NCBI GenBank assembly: GCA_003510525.1
Contig: DOMD01000145.1
Span: 1 to 11,718 of the forward strand
Origin: Candidatus Omnitrophota bacterium
GTDB taxonomy: Bacteria > Omnitrophota > Gorgyraeia > Gygaellales > UBA12090
Reading direction: 5' to 3'
Length of the DNA stretch: 11,718 bases
The notes under the pieces are model-generated. The model was given only the letters and a program-made list of their open reading frames with translations, was not told where the DNA came from and searched no databases. The position numbers and the translations under genes were made by a program. Position 1 is the first letter of the stretch, and each line of letters begins with the position of its first letter. Below are positions 1 through 6,228 of this stretch, piece by piece.

Positions 1-990
1 ATTGTATGGAGCAGTAAGAAAGAATTGATGGGGAAGAATTTTAAGGATGACCCTGACTTTAAGCTGGCCTCAGGCGGTGCGGTGAGCAGCACTTTTATGC
101 GTTTGGATAAGGATGAAAACCGCCTGGAGCGTTACAGCGAAACTGCCCTGGAAATATTTGTCCCGATAAGATTCAATAATGAAACTGTAGGGGTGGTTGA
201 ATTTTATGAATCCGCGCGAGAGCTTTTGGTTCGTATTAAACAGGGGGTCTTGATTGTTTGGACCTCAGTGGCTGTGGCGGGTATTTTGTTGTATATATTG
301 CTGTTTTTTATCTTCTTTAAGGCCCATCAGACCCAGAAATCAAACACCCTTAAATTGGAGAGAACCGTTGACGCGATAATTTACGCCTTGGCTTATCTGG
401 CGGAAATCCGGGATGCGGAAACCGGACGCCATCTGGAAAGGACAGGGTTATATGTGGGGATATTGGCCCGGGAATTGCTTAAATCATCGCCCTACAGCAA
501 GTATTTGAGTCAGCATTATATCGCGGATCTGATGAAGGCTTCTCCTCTGCATGATGTGGGTAAGGTGGGGGTGAGTGATGCTATTCTGCATAAGCCCGGC
601 AAGCTTACCCCTGAAGAATTTGCCGAGATGCAGAAACATTGCGAGCACGGGGCAAAGATTCTTATCGAGGCTGATAAGAAGTTAGGTTTTCAGTCCTTGT
701 TGACCATGGCTATTCAGATAGCCCAGTATCATCATGAGCGTTGGGATGGGAAAGGTTATCCCCGGGGTATTCCGGGTGAGAACATCCCCTTATCCGCCAG
801 GATTATGGCCTTGGCTGATGTGTATGACGCCCTGCGCAGTAAAAGATGCTACAAAGAGGCATATACCCACACTGAAAGCGTAAAAATTATTTTAGACGGC
901 AAAAGCACCCAGTTTGATCCCTGCGTGGTTAACGCTTTCTTAAGCGGGGAAAAAGAGTTTGAGAAAATATCCCTGGAATTAGCGGGTTAA
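1..990 (+). CDS. Membrane HD-GYP domain phosphodiesterase, 5' truncated by window edge
   Basis: The frame is open from the first base, so the true start lies upstream. The TTG at 25 and ATG at 28 are unlikely starts, because the sequence before them reads as continuous protein. Counting codons from base 1, residues 1-80 look like the membrane-proximal end of an extracytoplasmic sensor domain. Residues about 82-106 form one transmembrane helix. The remainder is a full HD-GYP domain: first metal His at 144, HDVGK at 184-188, HHERWDGKGYP at 244-254, then an ARIMALADVYDAL segment and a closing FDP motif. HD-GYP proteins hydrolyse cyclic di-GMP to pGpG or GMP at a two- or three-iron site in the cytoplasm. 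All signature residues, including GYP, are present, so activity is expected. The sensed signal is unknown. tRNA-Ser(CGA) follows 18 nt downstream in the same direction, and I see no terminator between them. Confidence 0.9.
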   Translation: MVWSSKKELMGKNFKDDPDFKLASGGAVSSTFMRLDKDENRLERYSETALEIFVPIRFNNETVGVVEFYESARELLVRIKQGVLIVWTSVAVAGILLYILLFFIFFKAHQTQKSNTLKLERTVDAIIYALAYLAEIRDAETGRHLERTGLYVGILARELLKSSPYSKYLSQHYIADLMKASPLHDVGKVGVSDAILHKPGKLTPEEFAEMQKHCEHGAKILIEADKKLGFQSLLTMAIQIAQYHHERWDGKGYPRGIPGENIPLSARIMALADVYDALRSKRCYKEAYTHTESVKIILDGKSTQFDPCVVNAFLSGEKEFEKISLELAG

Positions 991-1008
991 GCCAAGCGAG
1001 ATAGTGTT

Positions 1009-1095
1009 GGAGAGTTGGCAGAGCGGTTGAATGCGGCGGTCTCGAAAACCGTTGTCGCCGTAAGGCGATCGGAGGTTCGAATCCTCCACTCTCCG
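1009..1095 (+). tRNA. tRNA-Ser(CGA)
   Basis: A class II tRNA of 87 nt. The 7-bp acceptor pairs GGAGAGT with ACTCTCC, followed by discriminator G at 1095. The anticodon stem encloses loop CTCGAAA (anticodon CGA, reading UCG). The long variable arm pairs TCGCC with GGCGA, which is typical of serine tRNAs, and the T-arm is GGAGG-TTCGAAT-CCTCC. CCA is not encoded. No clear promoter of its own is visible, so it may be transcribed from the HD-GYP gene upstream. Confidence 0.97.
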
Positions 1096-1125
1096 TTAAA
1101 ATTTTCCGATAAGGAAAATTTTAAC
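1095..1125. repeat. Perfect 13-bp inverted repeat abutting the tRNA-Ser(CGA) 3' end
   Basis: GTTAAAATTTTCC (1095-1107) and its exact reverse complement (1113-1125) flank a 5-nt loop. The left arm begins at the tRNA discriminator base. The hairpin has no following T-run, so it is not a classical intrinsic terminator. It may still aid 3' processing or termination, or it may be one end of a small mobile palindrome. The function is inferred; only the symmetry is seen. Confidence 0.6.
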
Positions 1126-1181
1126 GGTACTAGAGCGAGCGTAGCCGAGCGACAAGCGAGGCAGTGAGCGAAGTACCTCGC
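1126..1181. repeat. GAGCGAGCG-type imperfect repeat with nested inverted repeats
   Basis: This GC-rich stretch repeats variants of GAGCGAGCG, AGCCGAGCGA, AAGCGAGG and GTGAGCGA. It is enclosed by GGTACT (1126-1131) and AGTACC (1172-1177). An alternative fold pairs GCGAGG (1156-1161) with CCTCGC (1176-1181). Similar low-complexity GAGCGA elements occur between genes in several uncultivated phyla. No coding frame here looks real. Bases 1182-1246 further downstream hold nothing I can name; TGGCAGAG at 1203-1210 repeats eight bases of the tRNA-Ser 5' end, possibly by chance. Confidence 0.45.
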
Positions 1182-1246
1182 CAGTGACACCAATTCGAAC
1201 CCTGGCAGAGTAAATTATCAGGGTTTCCCGGGCGAATAAAGCGGTT

Positions 1247-1825
1247 ATGAAAAATAAAGCAGTTTACATCATGGCAGGGCCGAACGGGTCAGGTAAGACG
1301 ACTTTTGCTAAGCTATTCTTGCCTGACTACGTGAATTGCCCGAATTTTGTAAATGCTGACCTCATCGCCCAAGGTTTAGCTCCATTTGATCCTCGCGCTG
1401 CTGCTATTAAAGCCGGCAAGCTTGTGCTTCAGCAAATTCATGAACATGCCAGGCGCGGCGTTGATTTTGCTTTTGAAACAACATTATCCGGTAAATCTTA
1501 TGTAAGTCTGCTTACAGAATTAAAATCGAAAGGTTACGCGCTCCATCTTTTCTTCCTTTGGATTCCAAGCCCAGAATTAGCGATTGCCCGTATTAAAGAT
1601 AGAGTCGTGGAGGGCGGGCATAATGTTCCTACTGATGATGTACGTAGAAGATTTACCCGGGGTATAAATAATTTCTTTGGTCTCTATGAGTCATTGCTTG
1701 ATTCTTGGATGTTGTTTGATAATTCCAAGGCAAAGCCTGTATTGATCGCGAAAAGACGCAATGGCCGCAGAGAAGTGGTTAATGCTGATTTATTCGCAGC
1801 GGTTCAAAGAAGCATGAGGCAATAA
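1247..1825 (+). CDS. Zeta-toxin-like P-loop kinase (COG4185-type)
   Basis: A soluble protein of 192 residues. Walker A GPNGSGKTT is at 11-19, followed by a VNADLIAQGL segment at 35-44, FETTLSGKSY at 76-85 and the family hallmark RVVEGGHNVPTDDVRRRF at 119-136. Proteins of this group share the zeta/PezT kinase fold. Studied zeta toxins phosphorylate UDP-N-acetylglucosamine and block peptidoglycan synthesis, but many COG4185 members are biochemically uncharacterised, so the substrate is an inference. The ATG start lacks an obvious ribosome site. The next gene begins directly after this stop codon, which indicates co-translation and a toxin-antitoxin-like pair with the toxin-like gene first. The repeat-rich DNA upstream and the isolated position suggest acquired DNA. 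Family assignment is confident; the toxin role is less so. Confidence 0.85.
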   Translation: MKNKAVYIMAGPNGSGKTTFAKLFLPDYVNCPNFVNADLIAQGLAPFDPRAAAIKAGKLVLQQIHEHARRGVDFAFETTLSGKSYVSLLTELKSKGYALHLFFLWIPSPELAIARIKDRVVEGGHNVPTDDVRRRFTRGINNFFGLYESLLDSWMLFDNSKAKPVLIAKRRNGRREVVNADLFAAVQRSMRQ

Positions 1826-1978
1826 ATGAAAAAAAGAATGTCTTTGCAGGATAAGGCAGAAGCCGCATTAAAAAAAGCGGTGCGGGGAGTCGTAGAACGA
1901 CATAAGAAATCAGGCCGTCCGCTGGCGATATGGGAAAACGGTAAAACCGTCCGCATTTCGCCGAATACGGTGAAGTGA
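1826..1978 (+). CDS. 50-residue basic protein, candidate antitoxin partner
   Basis: A small gene whose ATG follows the kinase stop codon with no gap (TAA at 1823-1825, ATG at 1826). The product has two parts. Residues about 6-28 are a predicted amphipathic, Ala/Lys/Val-rich helix. The C-terminal part, GRPLAIWENGKTVRISP (30-46), looks like a short beta-hairpin. Short proteins with a comparable G-x-P-L-x-I-W-x-D/N-G-K-x-V ending are, to my recollection, often found next to zeta-like kinases, but I cannot verify this here. Zero spacing and a shared strand indicate a two-gene operon. I infer that it neutralises or assists the kinase. A chaperone or regulatory role is equally possible. Confidence 0.7.
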   Translation: MKKRMSLQDKAEAALKKAVRGVVERHKKSGRPLAIWENGKTVRISPNTVK

Positions 1979-2019
1979 TCATGGCGCATCATGTCAGCTG
2001 CCGTAGAAAATAGATTTGG

Positions 2020-2041
2020 AAGCTGGAGCAGCTTTTATAAT
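2020..2041 (+). promoter_or_regulatory. Small hairpin plus TATAAT -10 box ahead of the small membrane protein gene
   Basis: AAGCTG (2020-2025) and CAGCTT (2029-2034) form a 6-bp hairpin with a 3-nt loop. It is followed at once by TTTATAAT, with a perfect TATAAT at 2036-2041. No good -35 hexamer lies 16-18 bp upstream. It could be a weak terminator for the kinase operon, a -10 element for the next gene, or both. The rest of 1979-2089 shows nothing recognisable. Confidence 0.3.
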
Positions 2042-2089
2042 GTTGATTAGAATTCATGTCGAAATCACAGGGAACCTCCCAAGACAATA

Positions 2090-2311
2090 ATGAAAAATTT
2101 GATATTTGTAGTAAGCGCTATGCTCGGACTCTGGATGTTCCTAAAACCCGCGCGAACTATTGAGGTTCAGAGGAGATTTTATTTGAGGATAAACTGGAGA
2201 ATTGAGCCTGTCTCTATGCGAAAGGAAATCCGTAACACTAAACTGATGGGGGTATTTTTGATTATCCTGGCTTTGGCGGGAGCAGTATTTTCTCTATTTT
2301 CTTTCAAATGA
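2090..2311 (+). CDS. Small two-helix inner-membrane protein, function unknown
   Basis: A product of 73 residues. One hydrophobic helix spans about 4-18 and a second about 52-70. Between them is a positively charged 30-residue loop with the motif RFYLRINWRIEPVSMRKEIR, immediately followed by NTKLMG. The basic loop between two helices suggests a hairpin with the loop in the cytoplasm and both ends outside, but topology is inferred. I do not recognise a named family, although the FY-x-x-INW-x-IEP-x-S pattern looks conserved rather than random. The stop codon overlaps a possible ATG of the next gene (ATGA at 2308-2311), so the two genes are probably in one operon. Confidence 0.6.
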   Translation: MKNLIFVVSAMLGLWMFLKPARTIEVQRRFYLRINWRIEPVSMRKEIRNTKLMGVFLIILALAGAVFSLFSFK

Positions 2312-2349
2312 AAAGGAAGTTGTTTAATCATGCCTCAGGAGGTATCGGA

Positions 2350-2748
2350 ATGAAAAGAATCCCGGTGTATCTGATAGTTTTTATATTTATTTTTCCGGTA
2401 TGTGTTGTTACGGCTGAGGGGTATAAAGATAAGGAGAGCCGGGAAAATACGCCTGAGGGAATGAAGAAAATACGCCAGGGGAATGTTACTGTTTTGGTTC
2501 CTGAGGGGCAGAAAACTATAAAATCCGGCAGTGTTACCACGATGGAGAGCTTCAAGCAATATACGGTAAAAAAGTTCTTGACCGTGGAAGCGCGCGTCGC
2601 GAAGCTTGGAGAAAGTCAGAAAAAGTCGGCCCAGGAGATTGAACAGCTTAAACAGCTGGTGAGTGATTTGCGTAAGGCCGTTACCGAGCTCAAGCAAAAA
2701 TTACGGACCGCTCAAGAAGATACTCTGGAGGTATTCCCAAAGCAATAG
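2350..2748 (+). CDS. Secreted coiled-coil protein, function unknown
   Basis: I place the start at ATG 2350 because AGGAGG at 2337-2342 lies 7 nt before it and because this start gives a clean signal peptide (hydrophobic core, then VVTA-E near residues 19-23). An upstream in-frame ATG at 2308 overlaps the previous stop as ATGA and is the alternative; it would add 14 residues. The 132-residue product continues with a GMKKIRQGNVTVLVPEG segment and a related K-x-G-S-V-T repeat. From about residue 75 to 120 there is a long heptad-like coiled coil rich in Gln, Lys, Glu and Leu. It is probably periplasmic or surface-associated and oligomeric. No enzymatic motif is seen. Confidence 0.65.
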   Translation: MKRIPVYLIVFIFIFPVCVVTAEGYKDKESRENTPEGMKKIRQGNVTVLVPEGQKTIKSGSVTTMESFKQYTVKKFLTVEARVAKLGESQKKSAQEIEQLKQLVSDLRKAVTELKQKLRTAQEDTLEVFPKQ

Positions 2749-2796
2749 TTGAGATCGCGGTGAACGCGCCGTAACAAATAAAAAGTGAGGGTGTAA

Positions 2797-3396
2797 ATGA
2801 GCATTAAGGAGCGATACGAATCTCTAAAAAACAAAGTTGTTAATCGTAAAAAAGAATTCGATGTTTTTATTGCTATGTTTGAAAAAGAGACCAGCTGGTT
2901 AAGCAGCCCGGCCAGCACCAAGTACCATTTGAATAAAGAAGGCGGCTTATTGGAGCATAGCGTGGGCGTCGCGGAAACGATGTTAAAATTAAGAGAGACC
3001 CTGACGCCGGAGATATCCGAGGAATCCTGCGTGATTGTCGGGCTTTTGCATGACGCGGGTAAGATTGGGATGCCGGGAAAACCCAGGTACCTGAAAAACG
3101 ACAATGAATGGGAGATTAAGAAGAGGGGCATGACCTATAAGATTAACCCGGAGGAAGTATATATGGGCCTGGCGGCGCGCAGTCTATACCTAATAGCCAA
3201 ATATATACCTTTGTCCGATTCCGAGGCCCAGGCCATCCTGTATCATGACGGCCAATATGTCGAATCAAACCGGGAAGTGGCGCATCACGAAATGCCGCTT
3301 ACGCTTTTAGCGCACTTTGCCGATTTATGGACCGCGCACATTCTTGAAGAAGGCCGCCCGGTAAAGGAAGATGCTGATTACTATGATAAGAAATAA
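2797..3396 (+). CDS. HD-domain metal-dependent phosphohydrolase
   Basis: A soluble protein of 199 residues. GAGG at 2787-2790 sits 6 nt before the ATG. HD-superfamily metal ligands are visible: H54 in GGLLEHS, the H85-D86 doublet in LLHDAGKIG, H150 in LYHDGQY and D176 in AHFADLW. The spacing and the GGLLEHS motif recall the single-domain HD proteins related to the HD half of YhaM exoribonuclease. GYP residues are absent, so it is not an HD-GYP c-di-GMP enzyme. Such proteins hydrolyse phosphoester bonds of nucleotides or RNA; the substrate here is unknown. The gene lies 48 nt after the coiled-coil gene and converges on the dus gene with only 44 nt between stop codons, where I see no strong terminator. 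Confidence 0.8.
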   Translation: MSIKERYESLKNKVVNRKKEFDVFIAMFEKETSWLSSPASTKYHLNKEGGLLEHSVGVAETMLKLRETLTPEISEESCVIVGLLHDAGKIGMPGKPRYLKNDNEWEIKKRGMTYKINPEEVYMGLAARSLYLIAKYIPLSDSEAQAILYHDGQYVESNREVAHHEMPLTLLAHFADLWTAHILEEGRPVKEDADYYDKK

Positions 3397-3440
3397 AGCA
3401 GGTTCCTTTTATCGGAGTGAAGCGGGGTGTTTAAGATTTA

Positions 3441-4406
3441 TTATTCTAAGCGGAAAAATTCCTGGGTAAGCTTGACGATTTCTTCTTTGGTCTTGGCCCG
3501 GGAGGCTTTTTCGCGCAAGGGGCGGACTTTACGCAGGCTTTTAGTATACCAGCCGATAAATTTGCGAAATATCATCACTCCGAACTTTTCTCCGTAAAAA
3601 TCAATACATAAATCCAGGTGCTCTAGCATTGTGTGGGCTATTTCTTTTAAATCCGGCCGGGCGGTTATCTTTCCATCTTTTAGAAACTCATCAATTTCTT
3701 TAAATATCCAGGGATTACCCAAAGCCCCCCGGGCTACGGCTATTCCGTCACAGCCGGTTTCATCAAACATCTTTTTGGCTAAGGGCGCCGAAAGAATGTC
3801 CCCGCTGGCAATAACCGGAATCTCCAGGGCGTCTTTTACCGCCTTAATTATTTTATAATCCACCTTTCCACTGTAGCCTTGCTCTTTGGTTCGTCCGTGA
3901 ATAAATAGGGCCTTTATCCCGGCATCCTGGGCGTAGAGCGCGGCCTCTTTGGCATTGATGGAATTTTTATCCCATCCGGCCCGGATTTTTGCCGTTACCG
4001 GCACTTTAGAATTTTTGACTATTATCTTCAGTAATTGGTTGAGTTTCTTGGGGTCTTTAAGCAGTCCCGAGCCTTCGCCCCGGCGGACTACTTTCTTGGC
4101 CGGACAGGCTGAGTTAAAATCCAGAAGGTCGAACTCGTATTTTTGGAGGATGTCCATAGCCCTTTCAATGAAATTAGGCTCACAGCCCAACAGCTGTACT
4201 CCTAAGGGTTTGTCCTGGGCATTAGTAGAAAGCATAGACTGGGTCTTTTTGCTTTTGTGGCCCAGGGAGCGGGCGTTAATCATTTCCACAAAGGCGAAGG
4301 AACACCCGAACTTACGGTTAAGCCGGCGAAAAGGCAGGTCGCTTATCCCGGCCATGGGGGAAAGCATAATTCTGGAGGGTAATTTTAGATTTCCGATTTT
4401 AAGCAT
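3441..4406 (-). CDS. dus: tRNA-dihydrouridine synthase (DusB-like)
   Basis: A flavoenzyme of 321 residues that reduces uridine to dihydrouridine in the D-loop of tRNA using NAD(P)H and FMN. An N-terminal TIM-barrel start (LSPMAGISDLPFR, 15-27) is followed by the catalytic-loop motif NSACPAKKVVRRGEGSGLL with Cys101 as the general acid. The usual motif reads N-x-GCP; here Gly is replaced by Ala100, a small deviation. FMN-contact segments follow: K140-IRAGW, H170-GRT, SGDI at 201 and VARGALGNPW at 224-233. The C-terminal helical domain completes a normal length. Its leaderless promoter lies back to back with that of tRNA-Ser(GGA). The subfamily (DusB versus other bacterial Dus) cannot be fixed by eye. 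Confidence 0.93.
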   Translation of the reverse strand: MLKIGNLKLPSRIMLSPMAGISDLPFRRLNRKFGCSFAFVEMINARSLGHKSKKTQSMLSTNAQDKPLGVQLLGCEPNFIERAMDILQKYEFDLLDFNSACPAKKVVRRGEGSGLLKDPKKLNQLLKIIVKNSKVPVTAKIRAGWDKNSINAKEAALYAQDAGIKALFIHGRTKEQGYSGKVDYKIIKAVKDALEIPVIASGDILSAPLAKKMFDETGCDGIAVARGALGNPWIFKEIDEFLKDGKITARPDLKEIAHTMLEHLDLCIDFYGEKFGVMIFRKFIGWYTKSLRKVRPLREKASRAKTKEEIVKLTQEFFRLE

Positions 4407-4412
4407 AGAAGC

Positions 4413-4441
4413 ATTTTAGCGTAAAAAACCCTTTTTATCAA
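4413..4441 (-). promoter_or_regulatory. Promoter of dus, predicted leaderless start
   Basis: On the minus strand TTGATA (4436-4441) is followed, 17 nt later, by TAAAAT (4413-4418). The -10 box ends only 6 nt before the ATG at 4406, so transcription should begin at or within 1-2 nt of the start codon. No Shine-Dalgarno site is possible in such a transcript. Confidence 0.7.
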
Positions 4442-4446
4442 CAAAG

Positions 4447-4475
4447 TTGACGAATAGCCGTTAAACCTGTATAAT
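4447..4475 (+). promoter_or_regulatory. Sigma70-type promoter of tRNA-Ser(GGA)
   Basis: TTGACG (4447-4452), a 17-nt spacer and a perfect TATAAT (4470-4475). The expected start is near 4482, giving a leader of about 18 nt before the tRNA for RNase P to remove. The -35 box is 5 bp from the dus -35 box on the other strand, so the two polymerases would compete for the same segment. Confidence 0.8.
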
Positions 4476-4499
4476 CATAAAATAAATTAGATAAAAATC

Positions 4500-4585
4500 G
4501 GAGAGGTCGCGTAGCTGGTTTAGCGCGCGCGCCTGGAGAGCGCGTGACCTGAAAAGGTCCGAGAGTTCGAATCTCTCCCTCTCCG
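4500..4585 (+). tRNA. tRNA-Ser(GGA)
   Basis: A class II tRNA of 86 nt. Acceptor GGAGAGG pairs with CCTCTCC, with discriminator G at 4585. The anticodon stem CGCGC/GCGCG encloses CTGGAGA (anticodon GGA, reading UCC and UCU). The long variable arm pairs GACCT with AGGTC, and the T-arm is GAGAG-TTCGAAT-CTCTC. CCA is not encoded. A run of eight T follows at 4587-4594 without a preceding separate hairpin. It may end some transcripts, but a ribosome site and a gene come directly after, so read-through is likely. Confidence 0.97.
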
Positions 4586-4610
4586 CTTTTTTTTAATACG
4601 GAGGATACGG

Positions 4611-5168
4611 GTGAAAAATAGGGTATTGATTTTGCCGGCGGCAGTGGCGTTGCTTTTTATGTCTTCGGTGCCGGTTTTCGCGGAATATGGTTCTAAGAAG
4701 GGCGGTTTCCAAAAAGATACCCAGGAAAAATGGGCGCGGGATAAGCAAAAGCGGCAGGAAAAAAATCAGGCATTCAAAAATAGCTTAGAAGGAAAGACTC
4801 CCGAAGAAAAGTCCGCGGCTATAAAGGCTCACCGGGAAAAAGAGTATCAGGATAAAGGAAACTTTTACGAAAAAGCGCATAATGACCATATGGCCGCGAT
4901 AAAGGAAAGGCTGGCCGGCAACACTAAACTGAATGAGCAGGAAAAAGATGAGTTGATTAGCTTTTATGAAGAACAATACCGGGAGAATGCCACCTGGCGC
5001 AACCAGCAGTATAATAGGAATACGGCCTTTTTAGAAGAGATTGCTAATTCCGGCAAGACGCCCGAGGAGAAAAAGGAGGCCGTCAAAAAGCACTTCCAGG
5101 AACAGAAGACGGAACAGAAAGGGCATTGGGAAAAACAGCGTTTTGAAAAAGAAGTCAAAAAGAAATAG
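4611..5168 (+). CDS. Secreted highly charged helical protein with internal repeat, unknown function
   Basis: The GTG start is chosen because GGAGG at 4600-4604 lies 6 nt upstream and because it opens a textbook signal peptide (hydrophobic 5-20, cleavage expected after PVFA at 21-24). The mature part of about 160 residues is almost entirely Lys, Glu, Gln, Asn and Arg helix with aromatic residues spaced through it. The segment GKTPEEK occurs twice, at 61-67 and 148-154, each followed by an Ala/Lys/His helix, suggesting two related helical modules. Charge pattern and export resemble periplasmic helical-hairpin proteins of the Spy/CpxP kind, but I see no LTxxQ motif and do not claim that family. 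The gene starts 25 nt after tRNA-Ser(GGA) and probably shares its promoter. Confidence 0.65.
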   Translation: MKNRVLILPAAVALLFMSSVPVFAEYGSKKGGFQKDTQEKWARDKQKRQEKNQAFKNSLEGKTPEEKSAAIKAHREKEYQDKGNFYEKAHNDHMAAIKERLAGNTKLNEQEKDELISFYEEQYRENATWRNQQYNRNTAFLEEIANSGKTPEEKKEAVKKHFQEQKTEQKGHWEKQRFEKEVKKK

Positions 5169-5250
5169 CTCGGCCTTAACTACAAAGAAAAATCAGGGAA
5201 AGAAAAGGCGCGAAAATAACGGCAGTAACTTTATCGGATAAGTTTAAAAT

Positions 5251-6171
5251 ATGCTAAAAAATAAACTACTTATTTTATCAGGGAGCATCTTTTTAGGGCT
5301 GGGAATACTTTTGGGATGCCGGCTATTTGAAGATTATCGGGAAGCCCGCCAGAGGCAGGTTTTGCTGGAGAAGAGAATGGCGGCCTGGGATAATCTTAAA
5401 AAGGAGATTGAGGGTAGAATCGCGGATTTTAGAGGAAACATCGGTATCGTAATTAAGGATTTGAACGAAGGATGGGAGATTGATTTTAACAAGGGGGCAT
5501 TGTTTCCTTCGGCAAGCCTGGTAAAGGTGCCTATTCTGCTTTCTTACTTTTATGCCCAGCAGGAAGGCAAGGTGAGAACGAGTGATTTAGTCAGTCTTAA
5601 GTCTTATGAAAAGGTGCCCGGCTCAAAGGTACTGGGGGATTCATCTGTCGGTTCCATATTTTCGGTAGAAGAATTGTTTGAGCCGATGATTGCCAAAAGC
5701 GATAATACCGCCACAAATATTTTAATAGACCTCTTGGGCTTTGAGGCCTTTAACGATTATTTTATCCGCTTAGGCCTGCGTAATACCAATTTAGTCCGCC
5801 GGATGATGGATTTTGAGGAAAGGAAAGAAGGCAGGGAGAATTATACCACTGCCGAGGATATGGCGTATCTTTTAGAGATACTTTACCGCCGGAGCTTCTT
5901 AGACAAAAATACCTCCGAGAAATGCTTAGGCTTTTTAAAACAGCAGAAGATTAAGGACCGCATCCCCCGAAAGCTTCCTGAAGGAGTAACCGTTGCCCAT
6001 AAGACCGGCCTGGAAAATTATATCTGCCATGACGCGGGAATCGTGTTTACCCAAAAAGGTGATTTTTTGATATGTGTGCTGACTAAGCACCAGGATAAAT
6101 TTGCCGCCCCGGCCAAAAGGTTTATTTCCGATATCGCCCTGATTACCTATAATTATTATCAAAGCTTTTAG
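5251..6171 (+). CDS. Class A beta-lactamase-fold serine hydrolase, membrane-anchored
   Basis: A product of 306 residues. A hydrophobic N-terminus (6-22) ends in LLGC at 20-23, an imperfect lipobox, so it is either a lipoprotein or a single-pass anchored protein facing the periplasm. The active-site serine motif S89-LVK92 sits in FPSASLVKVP, the SDN triad at 150-152 and KTG at 251-253. The omega-loop region MMDFEERKEGREN offers a Glu (189 or 190), but not the standard ExxLN. These motifs define the class A beta-lactamase/PBP-like fold. Many such proteins in environmental bacteria are annotated simply as serine hydrolases, and substrate cannot be told from sequence: beta-lactam hydrolysis or D-Ala peptide cleavage are both possible. 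There is no ribosome site before the ATG, and 82 nt of featureless DNA precede it. Confidence 0.85.
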   Translation: MLKNKLLILSGSIFLGLGILLGCRLFEDYREARQRQVLLEKRMAAWDNLKKEIEGRIADFRGNIGIVIKDLNEGWEIDFNKGALFPSASLVKVPILLSYFYAQQEGKVRTSDLVSLKSYEKVPGSKVLGDSSVGSIFSVEELFEPMIAKSDNTATNILIDLLGFEAFNDYFIRLGLRNTNLVRRMMDFEERKEGRENYTTAEDMAYLLEILYRRSFLDKNTSEKCLGFLKQQKIKDRIPRKLPEGVTVAHKTGLENYICHDAGIVFTQKGDFLICVLTKHQDKFAAPAKRFISDIALITYNYYQSF

Positions 6172-6174
6172 GTA

Positions 6175-6203
6175 TAGACAGCGCGATAAGCGGATGTTAT
6201 AAT
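6175..6203 (+). promoter_or_regulatory. Promoter of the CpaF-like ATPase gene
   Basis: TAGACA (6175-6180), a 17-nt spacer and a perfect TATAAT (6198-6203). The predicted start near 6210 falls inside the palindrome at 6209-6220. It begins 4 nt after the hydrolase stop codon, so the ATPase gene has its own promoter. Confidence 0.65.
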
Positions 6204-6208
6204 CTTGA

Positions 6209-6220
6209 CGGTTTAAACCG
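6209..6220. promoter_or_regulatory. 12-bp perfect palindrome at the transcription start, possible operator
   Basis: CGGTTTAAACCG is its own reverse complement and covers the predicted +1 region of the ATPase promoter, 8 nt before the ATG. A dimeric repressor could bind here. No regulator gene is nearby, so this is inference from symmetry and position only. Confidence 0.35.
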
Positions 6221-6228
6221 AATACACA

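Noticed and set aside
987..1193. Minus-strand 68-residue frame with EWRIRTSDR-like peptide
   Set aside because: It is the antisense of tRNA-Ser(CGA), a well-known source of false proteins; the rest covers the palindrome and repeat.
1190..1215. Possible T-arm remnant around ATTCGAACCC
   Set aside because: The flanking bases do not form a 5-bp stem in either orientation, so it is not a tRNA; the short echo is mentioned only as a weak part of the repeat finding.
1779..1992. Two minus-strand frames over the 50-residue gene
   Set aside because: They are shadows of the kinase 3' end and the small plus-strand gene, with no motif or start signal.
5041..5241. Plus-strand Arg/Lys-rich frame overlapping the charged secreted protein
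   Set aside because: It is an out-of-frame reading of an A/G-rich coding region, so its basic composition is an artefact.
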